The translations under genes and the position numbers were made by a program. From Promethearchaeota archaeon (GTDB lineage Archaea > Asgardarchaeota > Lokiarchaeia > Sigyniarchaeales > SOKP01): a stretch of DNA of 39,263 bases. How positions within the stretch are numbered: position 1 is the first letter of the stretch; the number at the start of each line of letters is the position of its first letter. The DNA is taken from positions 1 to 39,263 of the forward strand of contig SDNL01000003.1 in assembly GCA_004524365.1 (NCBI GenBank), written 5' to 3'. The notes beneath the pieces were generated by a model. That model was given only the letters and a program-made list of their open reading frames with translations. It was not told the DNA's origin and did not search any database. Below are positions 18,198 through 27,105 of the stretch, one piece after another.

Positions 18198-19903
18198 GAA
18201 TGAAAGTAAACAAAAAGGATTTCGTACTTGCGTTACTTATAACTAGTATTATTGCTAGCTTTTTTACTGTTGGATGCTTATGCAATTCATACAATTCTAT
18301 AAATTTAAAAAAAAATCCTGAAAAGAATGATTTTTCTGAAATCTTAATTGCAAATGGTAACAATGCCATTGCTACTGAAGATATATATCTTAATGACACA
18401 GAAGTTATTTCCTTATTTGAATCAATTAAAATAGATTTAAATACTTCTGAATATAATTCAAAGAATTATACAACAATTCAATTCAAGTATTCCGATGGAA
18501 CAGAATTTATTAAAAATATGAGTCATGTTTCGACCGGCGATGGAAATAATTTTACATATACTTATACCCCATCTTATAATATTCCAACTGGTATGCACCG
18601 TATTTTTTTCCAAATATACGCTGAAAATGGTACTTTATTAAATGCTAATGAAACCGAAACTACCTTTATGGTAATATCTAACTATTATGCAGCATCATTT
18701 GTAATTGAGGAAATTTATCTCGATGATACTTTGGATGTTGCGCTGACCATTAAAGATGTTGGAGGATACAGTTTTAATTATAATGTCTCAATTGTTGACT
18801 CAACTAATGAATCAGCCCAAACAGATTTAATTTTTATTGGTAATAATATCAACTGGTTCAATAGAACTATAGAGGAATCCAAGTTTAATGAAGTTAACTC
18901 GTTTTACTATATAAAAGTGAATCTCACAGATGTATCTACTGAAAAAGTGCGAGCAACATATTTCCCTTTTAAATTATTAAACAATAAACCAGAGATAATT
19001 GAAAATACGATTAATATCCCTACAGAAATCTATAGATCTAATACTAATAATGGTTTTGTATCCTTAAATATTTCTGATGTTGAAACTGATCCACAGAATC
19101 TTACTGTGTCTATGGTTTTTACAGAAAAGTTTGGAGAACAAGTTGGAATCCCCAAGATTTTAAATCGAGAAAGTTATAACAACTTCTCTACAGCATTTCA
19201 TATAGGAACAAGCAATCCAATAGGAACTTATTATGTGAACATAACTGCAATGGATTTAAATAGTGGGTCTAGCTCATATATTACTACTCTTCAGGTAAAA
19301 AATAATCCTCCTGAAATAAATAGTTATAAAATAAATGGTCAAGAAAGAACCGAGAGTATCTCTGTAAACTATGGCGACGATTTAAGTTTTATTTTTAATA
19401 TAACCGATAAAGATAGCAATATTGAATTTGTTACTGTTTCCTTATTTGGAGATAATGGACAATGGTTCAATATAACAAGAGATTACAAAGAAGATATGAT
19501 AATATCTGTGAGTTCTTATGATTTAGTTCAAGGGAGTTGGTATGTGTATATCTCTGTGTTAGATTCAGATGGGGCGCGTACAAGCTTGACTTCAGATTAT
19601 GGTTTAGCACCACAACAAATCCAAATTATTCCCGATGTTCTAAGCGATATTCTACCTTGGATTTCTTTAGTGATTGGAGTGATTATAGGCTTGATTGTTG
19701 GAACTGGACTAGCATACAAACTGCTCAAAATGAGGACGGAGAAGGATTTAAAACCTAAAAAGAAAACAAAAGCTAAAAAGAAAGAGGAAAAAACTCCGAA
19801 AAAACAACCTCCAAAAGAAAAAGAACCAAAAGAAGAAAAAGTAGAAGAAGAAAAAAAAGAAAAAGTAAAACCATCGAAACGCAAAATTAAACGTGGGTTT
19901 TAA
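18194..19903 (+). CDS. Surface protein with signal segment, Ig-like ectodomain, C-terminal TM and K/E-rich tail
   Basis: FVLALLITSIIASFFTVGCLC N-terminus, ILPWISLVIGVIIGLIVGTGLAYKLL TM, then KKKTKAKKKEEKTPKKQ tail. Start overlaps the upstream stop by 4 nt (ATGA). Confidence 0.78.
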   Translation: MRMKVNKKDFVLALLITSIIASFFTVGCLCNSYNSINLKKNPEKNDFSEILIANGNNAIATEDIYLNDTEVISLFESIKIDLNTSEYNSKNYTTIQFKYSDGTEFIKNMSHVSTGDGNNFTYTYTPSYNIPTGMHRIFFQIYAENGTLLNANETETTFMVISNYYAASFVIEEIYLDDTLDVALTIKDVGGYSFNYNVSIVDSTNESAQTDLIFIGNNINWFNRTIEESKFNEVNSFYYIKVNLTDVSTEKVRATYFPFKLLNNKPEIIENTINIPTEIYRSNTNNGFVSLNISDVETDPQNLTVSMVFTEKFGEQVGIPKILNRESYNNFSTAFHIGTSNPIGTYYVNITAMDLNSGSSSYITTLQVKNNPPEINSYKINGQERTESISVNYGDDLSFIFNITDKDSNIEFVTVSLFGDNGQWFNITRDYKEDMIISVSSYDLVQGSWYVYISVLDSDGARTSLTSDYGLAPQQIQIIPDVLSDILPWISLVIGVIIGLIVGTGLAYKLLKMRTEKDLKPKKKTKAKKKEEKTPKKQPPKEKEPKEEKVEEEKKEKVKPSKRKIKRGF

Positions 19904-20005
19904 TTGAGATAAAGATTCAAAGATATAATCCAATTTTTTAGAATTTCTATTTTTTTAATTCTTTTCACTTCTTTAAAATTTTAAATGGTTTGAATTTTTT
20001 TAATC

Positions 20006-20830
20006 CTAATATTCTATATCTTCCCATTTCAATCCATGTTTCCTTCCAATATTAAAGAGACCCCCATCAATTGGAATACAACTCCCTGTGATATAATCTG
20101 AGGAGGGGGAGGAGAGAAATATCACCAAATCGACAACATCTTGGACAGTACCAATTCTTTGTAATGGAATTTTTATTTTTCCATATCTCATAGTCACTCT
20201 CATTGTTTCTTCATCGTTTAAATAGATACCTGTAACATGAAACCCCGGCGCAATAGAATTAACCGAAATATTCGGGGCTAAGCTTTTTGCTAATAAGATA
20301 GTAAGCGAGTTAATTGCTGCTTTTGTAATACTATACGTGGGAAGATTTGGATCTAAAATTAAACCTGCTGTTGAAGATGTATTAATGATTTTCCCAGATA
20401 GATCCTCGCCTTCGAATTTTTGGGATTTCATTATACGCCAAAATGCTTTGGCAACTAACCATTGACCTTTAAGATTAATATCCATAATTCTGTCCCAATC
20501 CTTTTCCTTTACCCGACAAATATTTTTGCCGTAAGCCACACCTATCCCTGCATTGTTAAACAGAATATAAACATTTGGAAGTTCTTTTTGGGCTTTTTTA
20601 GCCATAGATTTAACTTGGTCTGATTTTGAAACATCGCATAAAATTGGAATTACATTCGTTCCTGTTTTTTCTCTAACTTTCTCTGCCGTTTCATCTAATA
20701 ACTCTTTATTAAAATCAACTAAAACTATCTCTGCGCCTCTTTCTGCTAAAGCAAAAGCAGCTCCCCTCCCAAATCCGGATGCTCCACCTGTTATAACTAC
20801 TCCCTTATTTTCTAAAAATGATTCTTTCAT
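20006..20830 (-). CDS. SDR family oxidoreductase
   Basis: VVITGGASGFGRGAAFALAERGAEIVLVD, NNAGIG, YSITKAAINSLT (YxxxK), SVNSIAPGF, GSCIPIDGG. Confidence 0.94.
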   Translation of the reverse strand: MKESFLENKGVVITGGASGFGRGAAFALAERGAEIVLVDFNKELLDETAEKVREKTGTNVIPILCDVSKSDQVKSMAKKAQKELPNVYILFNNAGIGVAYGKNICRVKEKDWDRIMDINLKGQWLVAKAFWRIMKSQKFEGEDLSGKIINTSSTAGLILDPNLPTYSITKAAINSLTILLAKSLAPNISVNSIAPGFHVTGIYLNDEETMRVTMRYGKIKIPLQRIGTVQDVVDLVIFLSSPSSDYITGSCIPIDGGLFNIGRKHGLKWEDIEY

Positions 20831-21113
20831 ATTTATGTTTTTACCATATTATATATTTTTATCATAAAAAAAGCAAGCTTACTATTTATATAATTTTTTT
20901 CGATTAAATCTTTTTATTAATTACTAATATTGGAATAAAATGGTATTAGGAATTTCAAAATTATACAATAACAATTAAAGAGGCTAAATATATGATTTAA
21001 CCCAATTTTATTAAGTAAAACTGAAAATAAGATTTTTTATATATTTAACAATGAAAAAATTTAGCAAAAAATAAAAAAATAAAAGATAATTTCATTTAGA
21101 ATTAAATTAATTT

Positions 21114-22028
21114 TTAAAGTAATTCGTGAAGATTATATTGATATTTACCCAATTTGCCACCGTAATTTCCTGCAGAAATACGAGTTATTCCAGGAATCTC
21201 TATAGCTGCTTCAATTCCCTGTTTAATAGCGGATTTAACAGCCTTTTCCGTTGCACCGTCTAAAATAACCTCATATACGCAATTTTCCCCTTCTTTTAAT
21301 AAAGAGTTGTCTATTTTATCTTTCAGTGTAGGACAAAGTGGATCATTAGTAGAAGCCCCTAAAAAGTCATACTTGGAGCCTACTTTTGAGCCAGAGCGGG
21401 CAATCCCTCCAGGAAACGGCGCTATAACATTAGGTACATCTTTAATAGCTTCAACAGCTTTACTGGCGGCCTTTAAGGTTGCAGTTTGGTTCTCTCCCAT
21501 TATTAAAAAGTTTCCACCTGCAATTCCCTTGCCCACCTTAAATTTACTTTCAACGATAAATTCTCCGTCCATAACTGGAATTTTCCATCCTTCTACGGGT
21601 TCATCAATTTTTTCTTCGAATTTGTCCCCAAAAAATTTCAGTTTATATCCGGTTTTTACCTCAAATTCTTTTTCAGGGTTTAGGGAAGTCTCCAGTCCAT
21701 CAAAACAAGCTGTTGTGGGGCATGTGAGAATACACTGTCCGATTCGACTAAGCAACACTTGATCGACTTTCTTTTTATCGCCTACAAAAAACATTAATGC
21801 AGCTCCAACACGTCCATCCGGTGTTTGATCGGGAGATATATATACATCTCTTGCTGCTTCTGAATCACAATGAATCGTAGATGTACCATACCCAGTTGCT
21901 TCTTGAGCACAGATATCTAACCAATTCTTATCTTCTGCTGTGACAATAACTCGAGCAAAATAATTACCAAACGCCTCACAATAAGTATCTTCAATAGTTA
22001 CTCCATTCTTTTCCATATTTTTTTTCAC
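21114..22028 (-). CDS. ftr: Formylmethanofuran--tetrahydromethanopterin formyltransferase
   Basis: IEDTYCEAFGNYFARVIVTA, ATGYGTSTIHCDSEAA, SPDQTPDGRVGAALMFF, RIGQCILTCPTTACFDGL, GGIARSGSKVGSKY. Confidence 0.94.
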   Translation of the reverse strand: MKKNMEKNGVTIEDTYCEAFGNYFARVIVTAEDKNWLDICAQEATGYGTSTIHCDSEAARDVYISPDQTPDGRVGAALMFFVGDKKKVDQVLLSRIGQCILTCPTTACFDGLETSLNPEKEFEVKTGYKLKFFGDKFEEKIDEPVEGWKIPVMDGEFIVESKFKVGKGIAGGNFLIMGENQTATLKAASKAVEAIKDVPNVIAPFPGGIARSGSKVGSKYDFLGASTNDPLCPTLKDKIDNSLLKEGENCVYEVILDGATEKAVKSAIKQGIEAAIEIPGITRISAGNYGGKLGKYQYNLHELL

Positions 22029-22450
22029 CGTAATATAATTTACATAATTATAATTATCAATTCTTTAAAAAATATATTTAGAGATTATTATTTTTGAAGT
22101 GATGACCGATGCTAAATATCTGGACATTTGGCAACATCCCAAATCTCCTTTTGAGGGATCTTCCCATCTCTTAAGTAAAATCGGCTATTAGCCAAATTAA
22201 AAAGGATTAATGTAATATCTGGAGGTAACTTGTATTCTCTTATTTTTTCTGCAAAATTATAACGTCATATTTGTATTTCAAAATATTTAATCGTTATTTA
22301 GGGGCAAATATTTATTCATATTTGGTTTCTTCAATAAAAGTTCCACTAAAATAGATGATTGGATTCAAAATTAAAAAAATTCTAAAATTATAAAAAAAAT
22401 TCATAATTATTTACTTTAAATTTAATAAACTAATCTTAAGTTGATAAAAA

Positions 22451-23293
22451 ATGAGTGATTTACTTAAAATTGGTGTCTTGAAGAACGGCACAATTGGAAG
22501 TTCTTTACTGCTTTCTTTCTTGATCGATGAGCGAGCAGAAGGAGAAAAATTAGAATTTCGTGAAGTTACATCTGGACCCAAAATGCATCCTGCTGAATAT
22601 TGCGTTGAGACGATGAAAGAACTTTTAGAGTATGAGCCTGATTTAATTCTTATGAGCTCTCCAAATGCCGCTTTGGGCGGACCAAAAAAAGCAAGAGAAT
22701 TAGCAGGAGACATTCCAACAATTGTGATCTCGGACGCTCCAACCAAGAAAGCGAAAGATGAAATTAAAGAAAAAGGAATGGGCTATATAATAGTAAACTG
22801 TGATTCAATGATAGGAGCACGTAGACCCTTCCTCGACCCAGTCGAAATGAGTTTTTTCAATTCAAACTTGCTAAAAGTGTTAGCTGGTACGGGAGCATTG
22901 AAGTTAATGATGGAAGAGATTAACAAAGTTATTATGGACTTATTGGAAGGTAAAACTCCCACACTTCCTCAAATAACGATTAAGGCAGATAATGCAACCG
23001 AGAGAGCTGAATTTTCTAATCCTTACGCACGAGCCAAAGCAATAGCCGCTTTTGAGATCGCCGAAAAAGTTTCCCAGATTACTGGAAAGGCTTGTTTTGT
23101 TATGAAAGAGCGGGAGAATTATATGCCTCAACTAGCAGCAGCTCATGAAATGATGAGAGAGGCAGCTGAATTAGTACAAGTAGCAAGAGAGATTGAAAAA
23201 TCCAATAATACTGTAGTTAGAGTGCCACATCACAAGAACCAGTACCTTCTAAAGAAGACTAAATTAATAGAAAAAGAAGAACCAATTAAATAA
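22451..23293 (+). CDS. mtd: F420-dependent methylenetetrahydromethanopterin dehydrogenase
   Basis: KIGVLKNGTIGSSLLLSFLIDERAE, SGPKMHPAEYC, SSPNAALGGPKKARE, DSMIGARRPFLDPVEMSFFN. Confidence 0.93.
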   Translation: MSDLLKIGVLKNGTIGSSLLLSFLIDERAEGEKLEFREVTSGPKMHPAEYCVETMKELLEYEPDLILMSSPNAALGGPKKARELAGDIPTIVISDAPTKKAKDEIKEKGMGYIIVNCDSMIGARRPFLDPVEMSFFNSNLLKVLAGTGALKLMMEEINKVIMDLLEGKTPTLPQITIKADNATERAEFSNPYARAKAIAAFEIAEKVSQITGKACFVMKERENYMPQLAAAHEMMREAAELVQVAREIEKSNNTVVRVPHHKNQYLLKKTKLIEKEEPIK

Positions 23294-23362
23294 ACAAGAG
23301 AATTTTTAAAAATTCTTTACTTTTTATCTTTTACTTTTTTATCTTTTTTCATTTTACTCATC

Positions 23363-24331
23363 TTACATCGAAAAATGAAATTCTCCATTAGTAAAAATTT
23401 TCTCCAATTCTTTAAATTCAGTACTATTAAAGACTTTCATGACATCAAAATAAACTTCCTCCTTTTTATTATCAGTAGCTGCCATGATGACCGCTTCATT
23501 GACTAACTCTTTAATGATAATATAAGAATTTTCACTCTCATACACTATAATTGATAATTGTAAGGGAGTTACGTCACAACTTTTCTTTAAATCCATCACT
23601 TTTCTATAGATTTGATAAATGTTAAGATCTAATGAAGAAAGTTCGAGTTTCATAAACTCTAATGGTTCCGATTGGAATTTACCTAGGGTGGATGTTATGA
23701 GTAAACCATCAGGTCGATTAAAGAGGAAATAGTCTGCTAATGTGCTTCTCTTCAATTTATCCATTATATGACGTATTTTTCCCAGTCGCTGGAGTGCTAA
23801 AGTCGATTTCTGAATTTCAGTATCCAATATTTCGATTAAACGATGTTGGGCAGTTCCTTGTTTGACAGATACGGGAGTTACTTCAAGTTTTTCCTCAACC
23901 TCTTCTCCTACTCCATCCAATAATAATTTTAGTATTTCATCTTCTTTTGAATCATGCAAATCAATTTTATTTAGTAATACATAAACATTTTCTATATGTG
24001 GACTATATTGAAATATATACGATACAAATTTCGCAAATACTTCTTGTATTTCGGGTTCAGGAGCTGAAGCATCTACCATAAATACCGGAGTTGTGACTTC
24101 AGAGAAGACAAAATCTCGCTTCGTATCGGAAAAATAGTCTTTTAAATATCTTTCTTGGCCTCCCGCATCCCAAACATTAATTTCCATAAGCCCTCTGAAG
24201 ATAAAATTCTCACGGGAAATACCTTTCGTCGGCGGGAGGTTTGCAACTTTCATAAAATTATAGCCTTGACATGCTGTACGCATAAGAGAAGTTTTTCCCG
24301 CCCCTGCAGGCCCGAATAGTAGCACTTTCAT
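23363..24331 (-). CDS. Rag/Gtr-like small GTPase with C-terminal longin/roadblock-like region
   Basis: GPAGAGKTSLM (G1), PTKGI (G2), INVWDAGGQERY (G3), LLNKIDLHD (G4), plus an extra C-terminal alpha/beta region of about 130 aa. Confidence 0.8.
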   Translation of the reverse strand: MKVLLFGPAGAGKTSLMRTACQGYNFMKVANLPPTKGISRENFIFRGLMEINVWDAGGQERYLKDYFSDTKRDFVFSEVTTPVFMVDASAPEPEIQEVFAKFVSYIFQYSPHIENVYVLLNKIDLHDSKEDEILKLLLDGVGEEVEEKLEVTPVSVKQGTAQHRLIEILDTEIQKSTLALQRLGKIRHIMDKLKRSTLADYFLFNRPDGLLITSTLGKFQSEPLEFMKLELSSLDLNIYQIYRKVMDLKKSCDVTPLQLSIIVYESENSYIIIKELVNEAVIMAATDNKKEEVYFDVMKVFNSTEFKELEKIFTNGEFHFSM

Positions 24332-24570
24332 AATTTTTCTTTCACTTATGTGTTATTATTGTTGTAACAAATTTAGATCTTATAAATCAATCTTTTTATA
24401 AAAAAAAATTCCCAAATAAATATTTGTTTTTTCTATTTTTCTAAAGGAATTCTCTATTAATAAATCTAATAAATTTTAAGTTATTAAAATTTTAGGTTGA
24501 AAAACATTTATAGAATTTTCTACATTAATTCTAAGTAAAATAAAAATAAAACTAAAATATTTGGATAATT

Positions 24571-25101
24571 ATGGTTAAATTAATCGATTTTATTCGAAAT
24601 GTCCCTGATTTTCCCGTGAAGGGCGTACAATTTAAGGATATTACCACGCTTTGTTTAGAACCCATCGCATTTAAAGATGCTATTGATAGAATAGTGGAAG
24701 AATATAAAGATAAAGGTATAGATAAGGTTGCTGCAATAGAAGCACGAGGTTATGTATTTGGTTCTGCGATTGCATATTTATTAGACGCCGGGTTTATTTT
24801 AATTCGAAAACCAGGTAAGTTACCATATGATAAACATTGTGAAGAATACGAATTAGAATATGGAACGGATTCCATCGAGATGCATGTCGATGCGGTAAAA
24901 GAAGGGGAGAAGGTTCTATTATTTGACGATCTTTTGGCTACTGGTGGCACGGCTAAAGCAGCCATTAAATTAATAGAAAAGGCAGGAGGAGTGGTTGAAG
25001 GTTTTGCGTTCGTTATTGAACTAACAGGAAGTCTTCATGGAAGAGACTTATTGGACGGATACGAAGTCTTCTCTCTCTTGGAAATTCCTGTCGAGGAATA
25101 A
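24571..25101 (+). CDS. apt: Adenine phosphoribosyltransferase
   Basis: IRNVPDFPVKGVQFKDITTL, AAIEARGYVFGSAIAY, LFDDLLATGGTAKAAIKLIEKAGG. Confidence 0.95.
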   Translation: MVKLIDFIRNVPDFPVKGVQFKDITTLCLEPIAFKDAIDRIVEEYKDKGIDKVAAIEARGYVFGSAIAYLLDAGFILIRKPGKLPYDKHCEEYELEYGTDSIEMHVDAVKEGEKVLLFDDLLATGGTAKAAIKLIEKAGGVVEGFAFVIELTGSLHGRDLLDGYEVFSLLEIPVEE

Positions 25102-25170
25102 GTGATTATTAGGTTTTAACATAAAATAAATTAAACTGGAGCAAATAAAAAACTAAAGTAAGAAACGTAG

Positions 25171-25932
25171 TTGATAAATAAAATGGTTAAAATAGGTATT
25201 ATTGGTGGCTCTGGATTGGATAATCCAGAAATTTTAAAGGAGGCTACAGAAATAGAAGTTGAAACACCCTATGGAGAACCAACCTCTTCATTAAAAATGG
25301 GGAAAATTTCAGGTGTTGATGTAGTGATTTTAGCTAGGCATGGAAGGCAACACACTATACCTCCGACACAAGTAAATTATAGGGCTAATATTCATGCCTT
25401 AAAGGAACAAGGATGTACTCATATACTTGCAACTACAGCATGTGGAAGTTTAAGAGAAGAAATTGATAGGGGGCACTTTGTAATACTCGATCAATTTATT
25501 GATTTCACCAGACTCAGAAAGGTATCATTCTACGAGGAATTCCCTCCTGGTGATGCTAAACATACTCCTATGGCATATCCTTATTCAGAAGAGCTCAGAG
25601 ATTTATTAATTGAAACCGCAGAGGAACTTGATCTGGATTATCATAAAACGGGTACTGTAGTTACGATTGAAGGACCCCGGTTTTCAACAAAAGCGGAATC
25701 GGAAATGTTTAGAATATGGGGTGCTGATGTAATTAATATGAGTATCGCACCAGAAACTATCCTAGCAAATGAAGCAGGAATTCCATATGGAGCAGTTGCG
25801 ATGTCAACAGATTATGATTGTTGGAAAGAAGATGAGGAACCTGTAACATGGGCAGAAATCGAGAAAATTTTTGGTGAAAATGTGAATAATGTGATTGAGT
25901 TATTAATCAAAACAATTGAGAAGATTAATTAA
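25171..25932 (+). CDS. mtnP: S-methyl-5'-thioadenosine phosphorylase (MTAP)
   Basis: IGIIGGSGLD, LARHGRQHTIPPTQVNYRANI, TTACGSLREEI, TIEGPRFSTKAES, MSTDYDCWKEDEE. Confidence 0.9.
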   Translation: MINKMVKIGIIGGSGLDNPEILKEATEIEVETPYGEPTSSLKMGKISGVDVVILARHGRQHTIPPTQVNYRANIHALKEQGCTHILATTACGSLREEIDRGHFVILDQFIDFTRLRKVSFYEEFPPGDAKHTPMAYPYSEELRDLLIETAEELDLDYHKTGTVVTIEGPRFSTKAESEMFRIWGADVINMSIAPETILANEAGIPYGAVAMSTDYDCWKEDEEPVTWAEIEKIFGENVNNVIELLIKTIEKIN

Positions 25933-26031
25933 TCTATCTCTAAATTCCATTATCTTTATAATTTTTTTATTTTTTTTTGAAAATAATTGGAACTCTTTAA
26001 ATATAATAGAAAAGAAAATTAAATTTTTAAA

Positions 26032-26904
26032 TTAAAGAAGAGAGCCCTTAAGGGAATGATGGCATTCGCAATCCCTTTCTGTATCAATTTTAGGAATCGT
26101 TATTTCAAGAATTTTTTGAAGATTTTTTGCGTTTTCTTCCATTGTTTCTAAGACTTCATCCACATCTACAGCAACTTTTTTTACAGATCTTCCGCAATTT
26201 TCACAAGCTTCAGCAAATTCAACAATTCCACAATTTTCACAATATCCCGCCCAAACATCTAAATCGGATATGGTAGCTATGCAGCAATAACATATTTGCT
26301 TTTCTGCGGCGAGAACGACTTCGGGATATGTAGTCATTCCTATTATATCACCGCCCCACTTCCGGAACATAAGAGATTCCGATCGAGTAGAAAACCGGGG
26401 TCCTTCAATACAAACATAAGTTCCACCTTTCTGGATATTGAGTCCATTAATATTCCTTCCTGCTTCATAAAGTAAGTTATTTAAATAAGAGCAATAGGGA
26501 TCCTCTTGAGATATATGGCAAACTTGTCCCCCTTCGTAAAAGGTATCAATACGTTTCTTGGTTCTATCAATATATTGATCAACGAGGATGAATTTCCCTT
26601 TTTCATGCTCTTTTCGTAAGGATCCTACAGCAGAGGGGGAAATTATACATCTAACACCTAATTCACTCAATGCCCATACATTAGCACGGAAGTTTAATTT
26701 ATGGGGCGGAATGACGTGTCCTTTCCCGTGTCGAGGAATAAATGCAACTTTTTTACCTTTAAAATCTCCTATTCGGATATTATCAGAGGTTTGTCCATAA
26801 GGTGTGTAAACTTTTATTATTTCTTCGTTTTCAATCTCAATATTTGCCCCTGTCCCCCCAATAATTCCTATTTTAGCCTTATGTTCATTTTTTTTAAGTT
26901 TCAT
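26032..26904 (-). CDS. MTAP/purine nucleoside phosphorylase paralog with inserted Cys4 segment
   Basis: IGIIGGTGAN, IPRHGKGHVIPPHKLNFRANVWAL, CIEGPRFSTRSESLMF, insertion GYCENCGIVEFAEACENCGRS, C-terminal CECHHSLKGSLL. Confidence 0.88.
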   Translation of the reverse strand: MKLKKNEHKAKIGIIGGTGANIEIENEEIIKVYTPYGQTSDNIRIGDFKGKKVAFIPRHGKGHVIPPHKLNFRANVWALSELGVRCIISPSAVGSLRKEHEKGKFILVDQYIDRTKKRIDTFYEGGQVCHISQEDPYCSYLNNLLYEAGRNINGLNIQKGGTYVCIEGPRFSTRSESLMFRKWGGDIIGMTTYPEVVLAAEKQICYCCIATISDLDVWAGYCENCGIVEFAEACENCGRSVKKVAVDVDEVLETMEENAKNLQKILEITIPKIDTERDCECHHSLKGSLL

Positions 26905-27021
26905 TATATATCATTTTTCCCAATAATTACGTGCTTTTAGTTGTTTTTATTAAAGAATAGAATTTTTTATAATTTTCCCCTTTTCTATGATAAATTATTT
27001 TTGTACGATTAAAGAAATAAT

Positions 27022-27078
27022 AAATGTAATTCAAAAAGTTCTTTTTGTTAAATTCATTAAATTATTTGAATTACATTT
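27022..27078. repeat. Inverted repeat upstream of beta-CASP gene
   Basis: AAATGTAATTCAAA (27022-27035) and TTTGAATTACATTT (27065-27078) are exact reverse complements (14 bp, 29-nt spacer). Confidence 0.85.
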
Positions 27079-27105
27079 TAGCAAATTTTCAAGAGGGAAA
27101 AGGAA

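Noticed and set aside
19597-19933. Antisense ORFs 19597..19884 (-) and 19748..19933 (-)
   Set aside because: Phe/Ser-rich translations opposite the Lys-rich tail of the surface protein; compositional artefact.
21307-21762. ORF 151 aa (+) opposite ftr
   Set aside because: Long but wholly antisense to a clearly recognised Ftr; codon-bias shadow frame.
22099-22140. GTGATGA C-box-like element, possible C/D box sRNA
   Set aside because: No properly placed CUGA D/D' box or terminal stem nearby.
22411-22746. ORF 111 aa (-) opposite mtd
   Set aside because: Antisense to recognised Mtd; no independent support.
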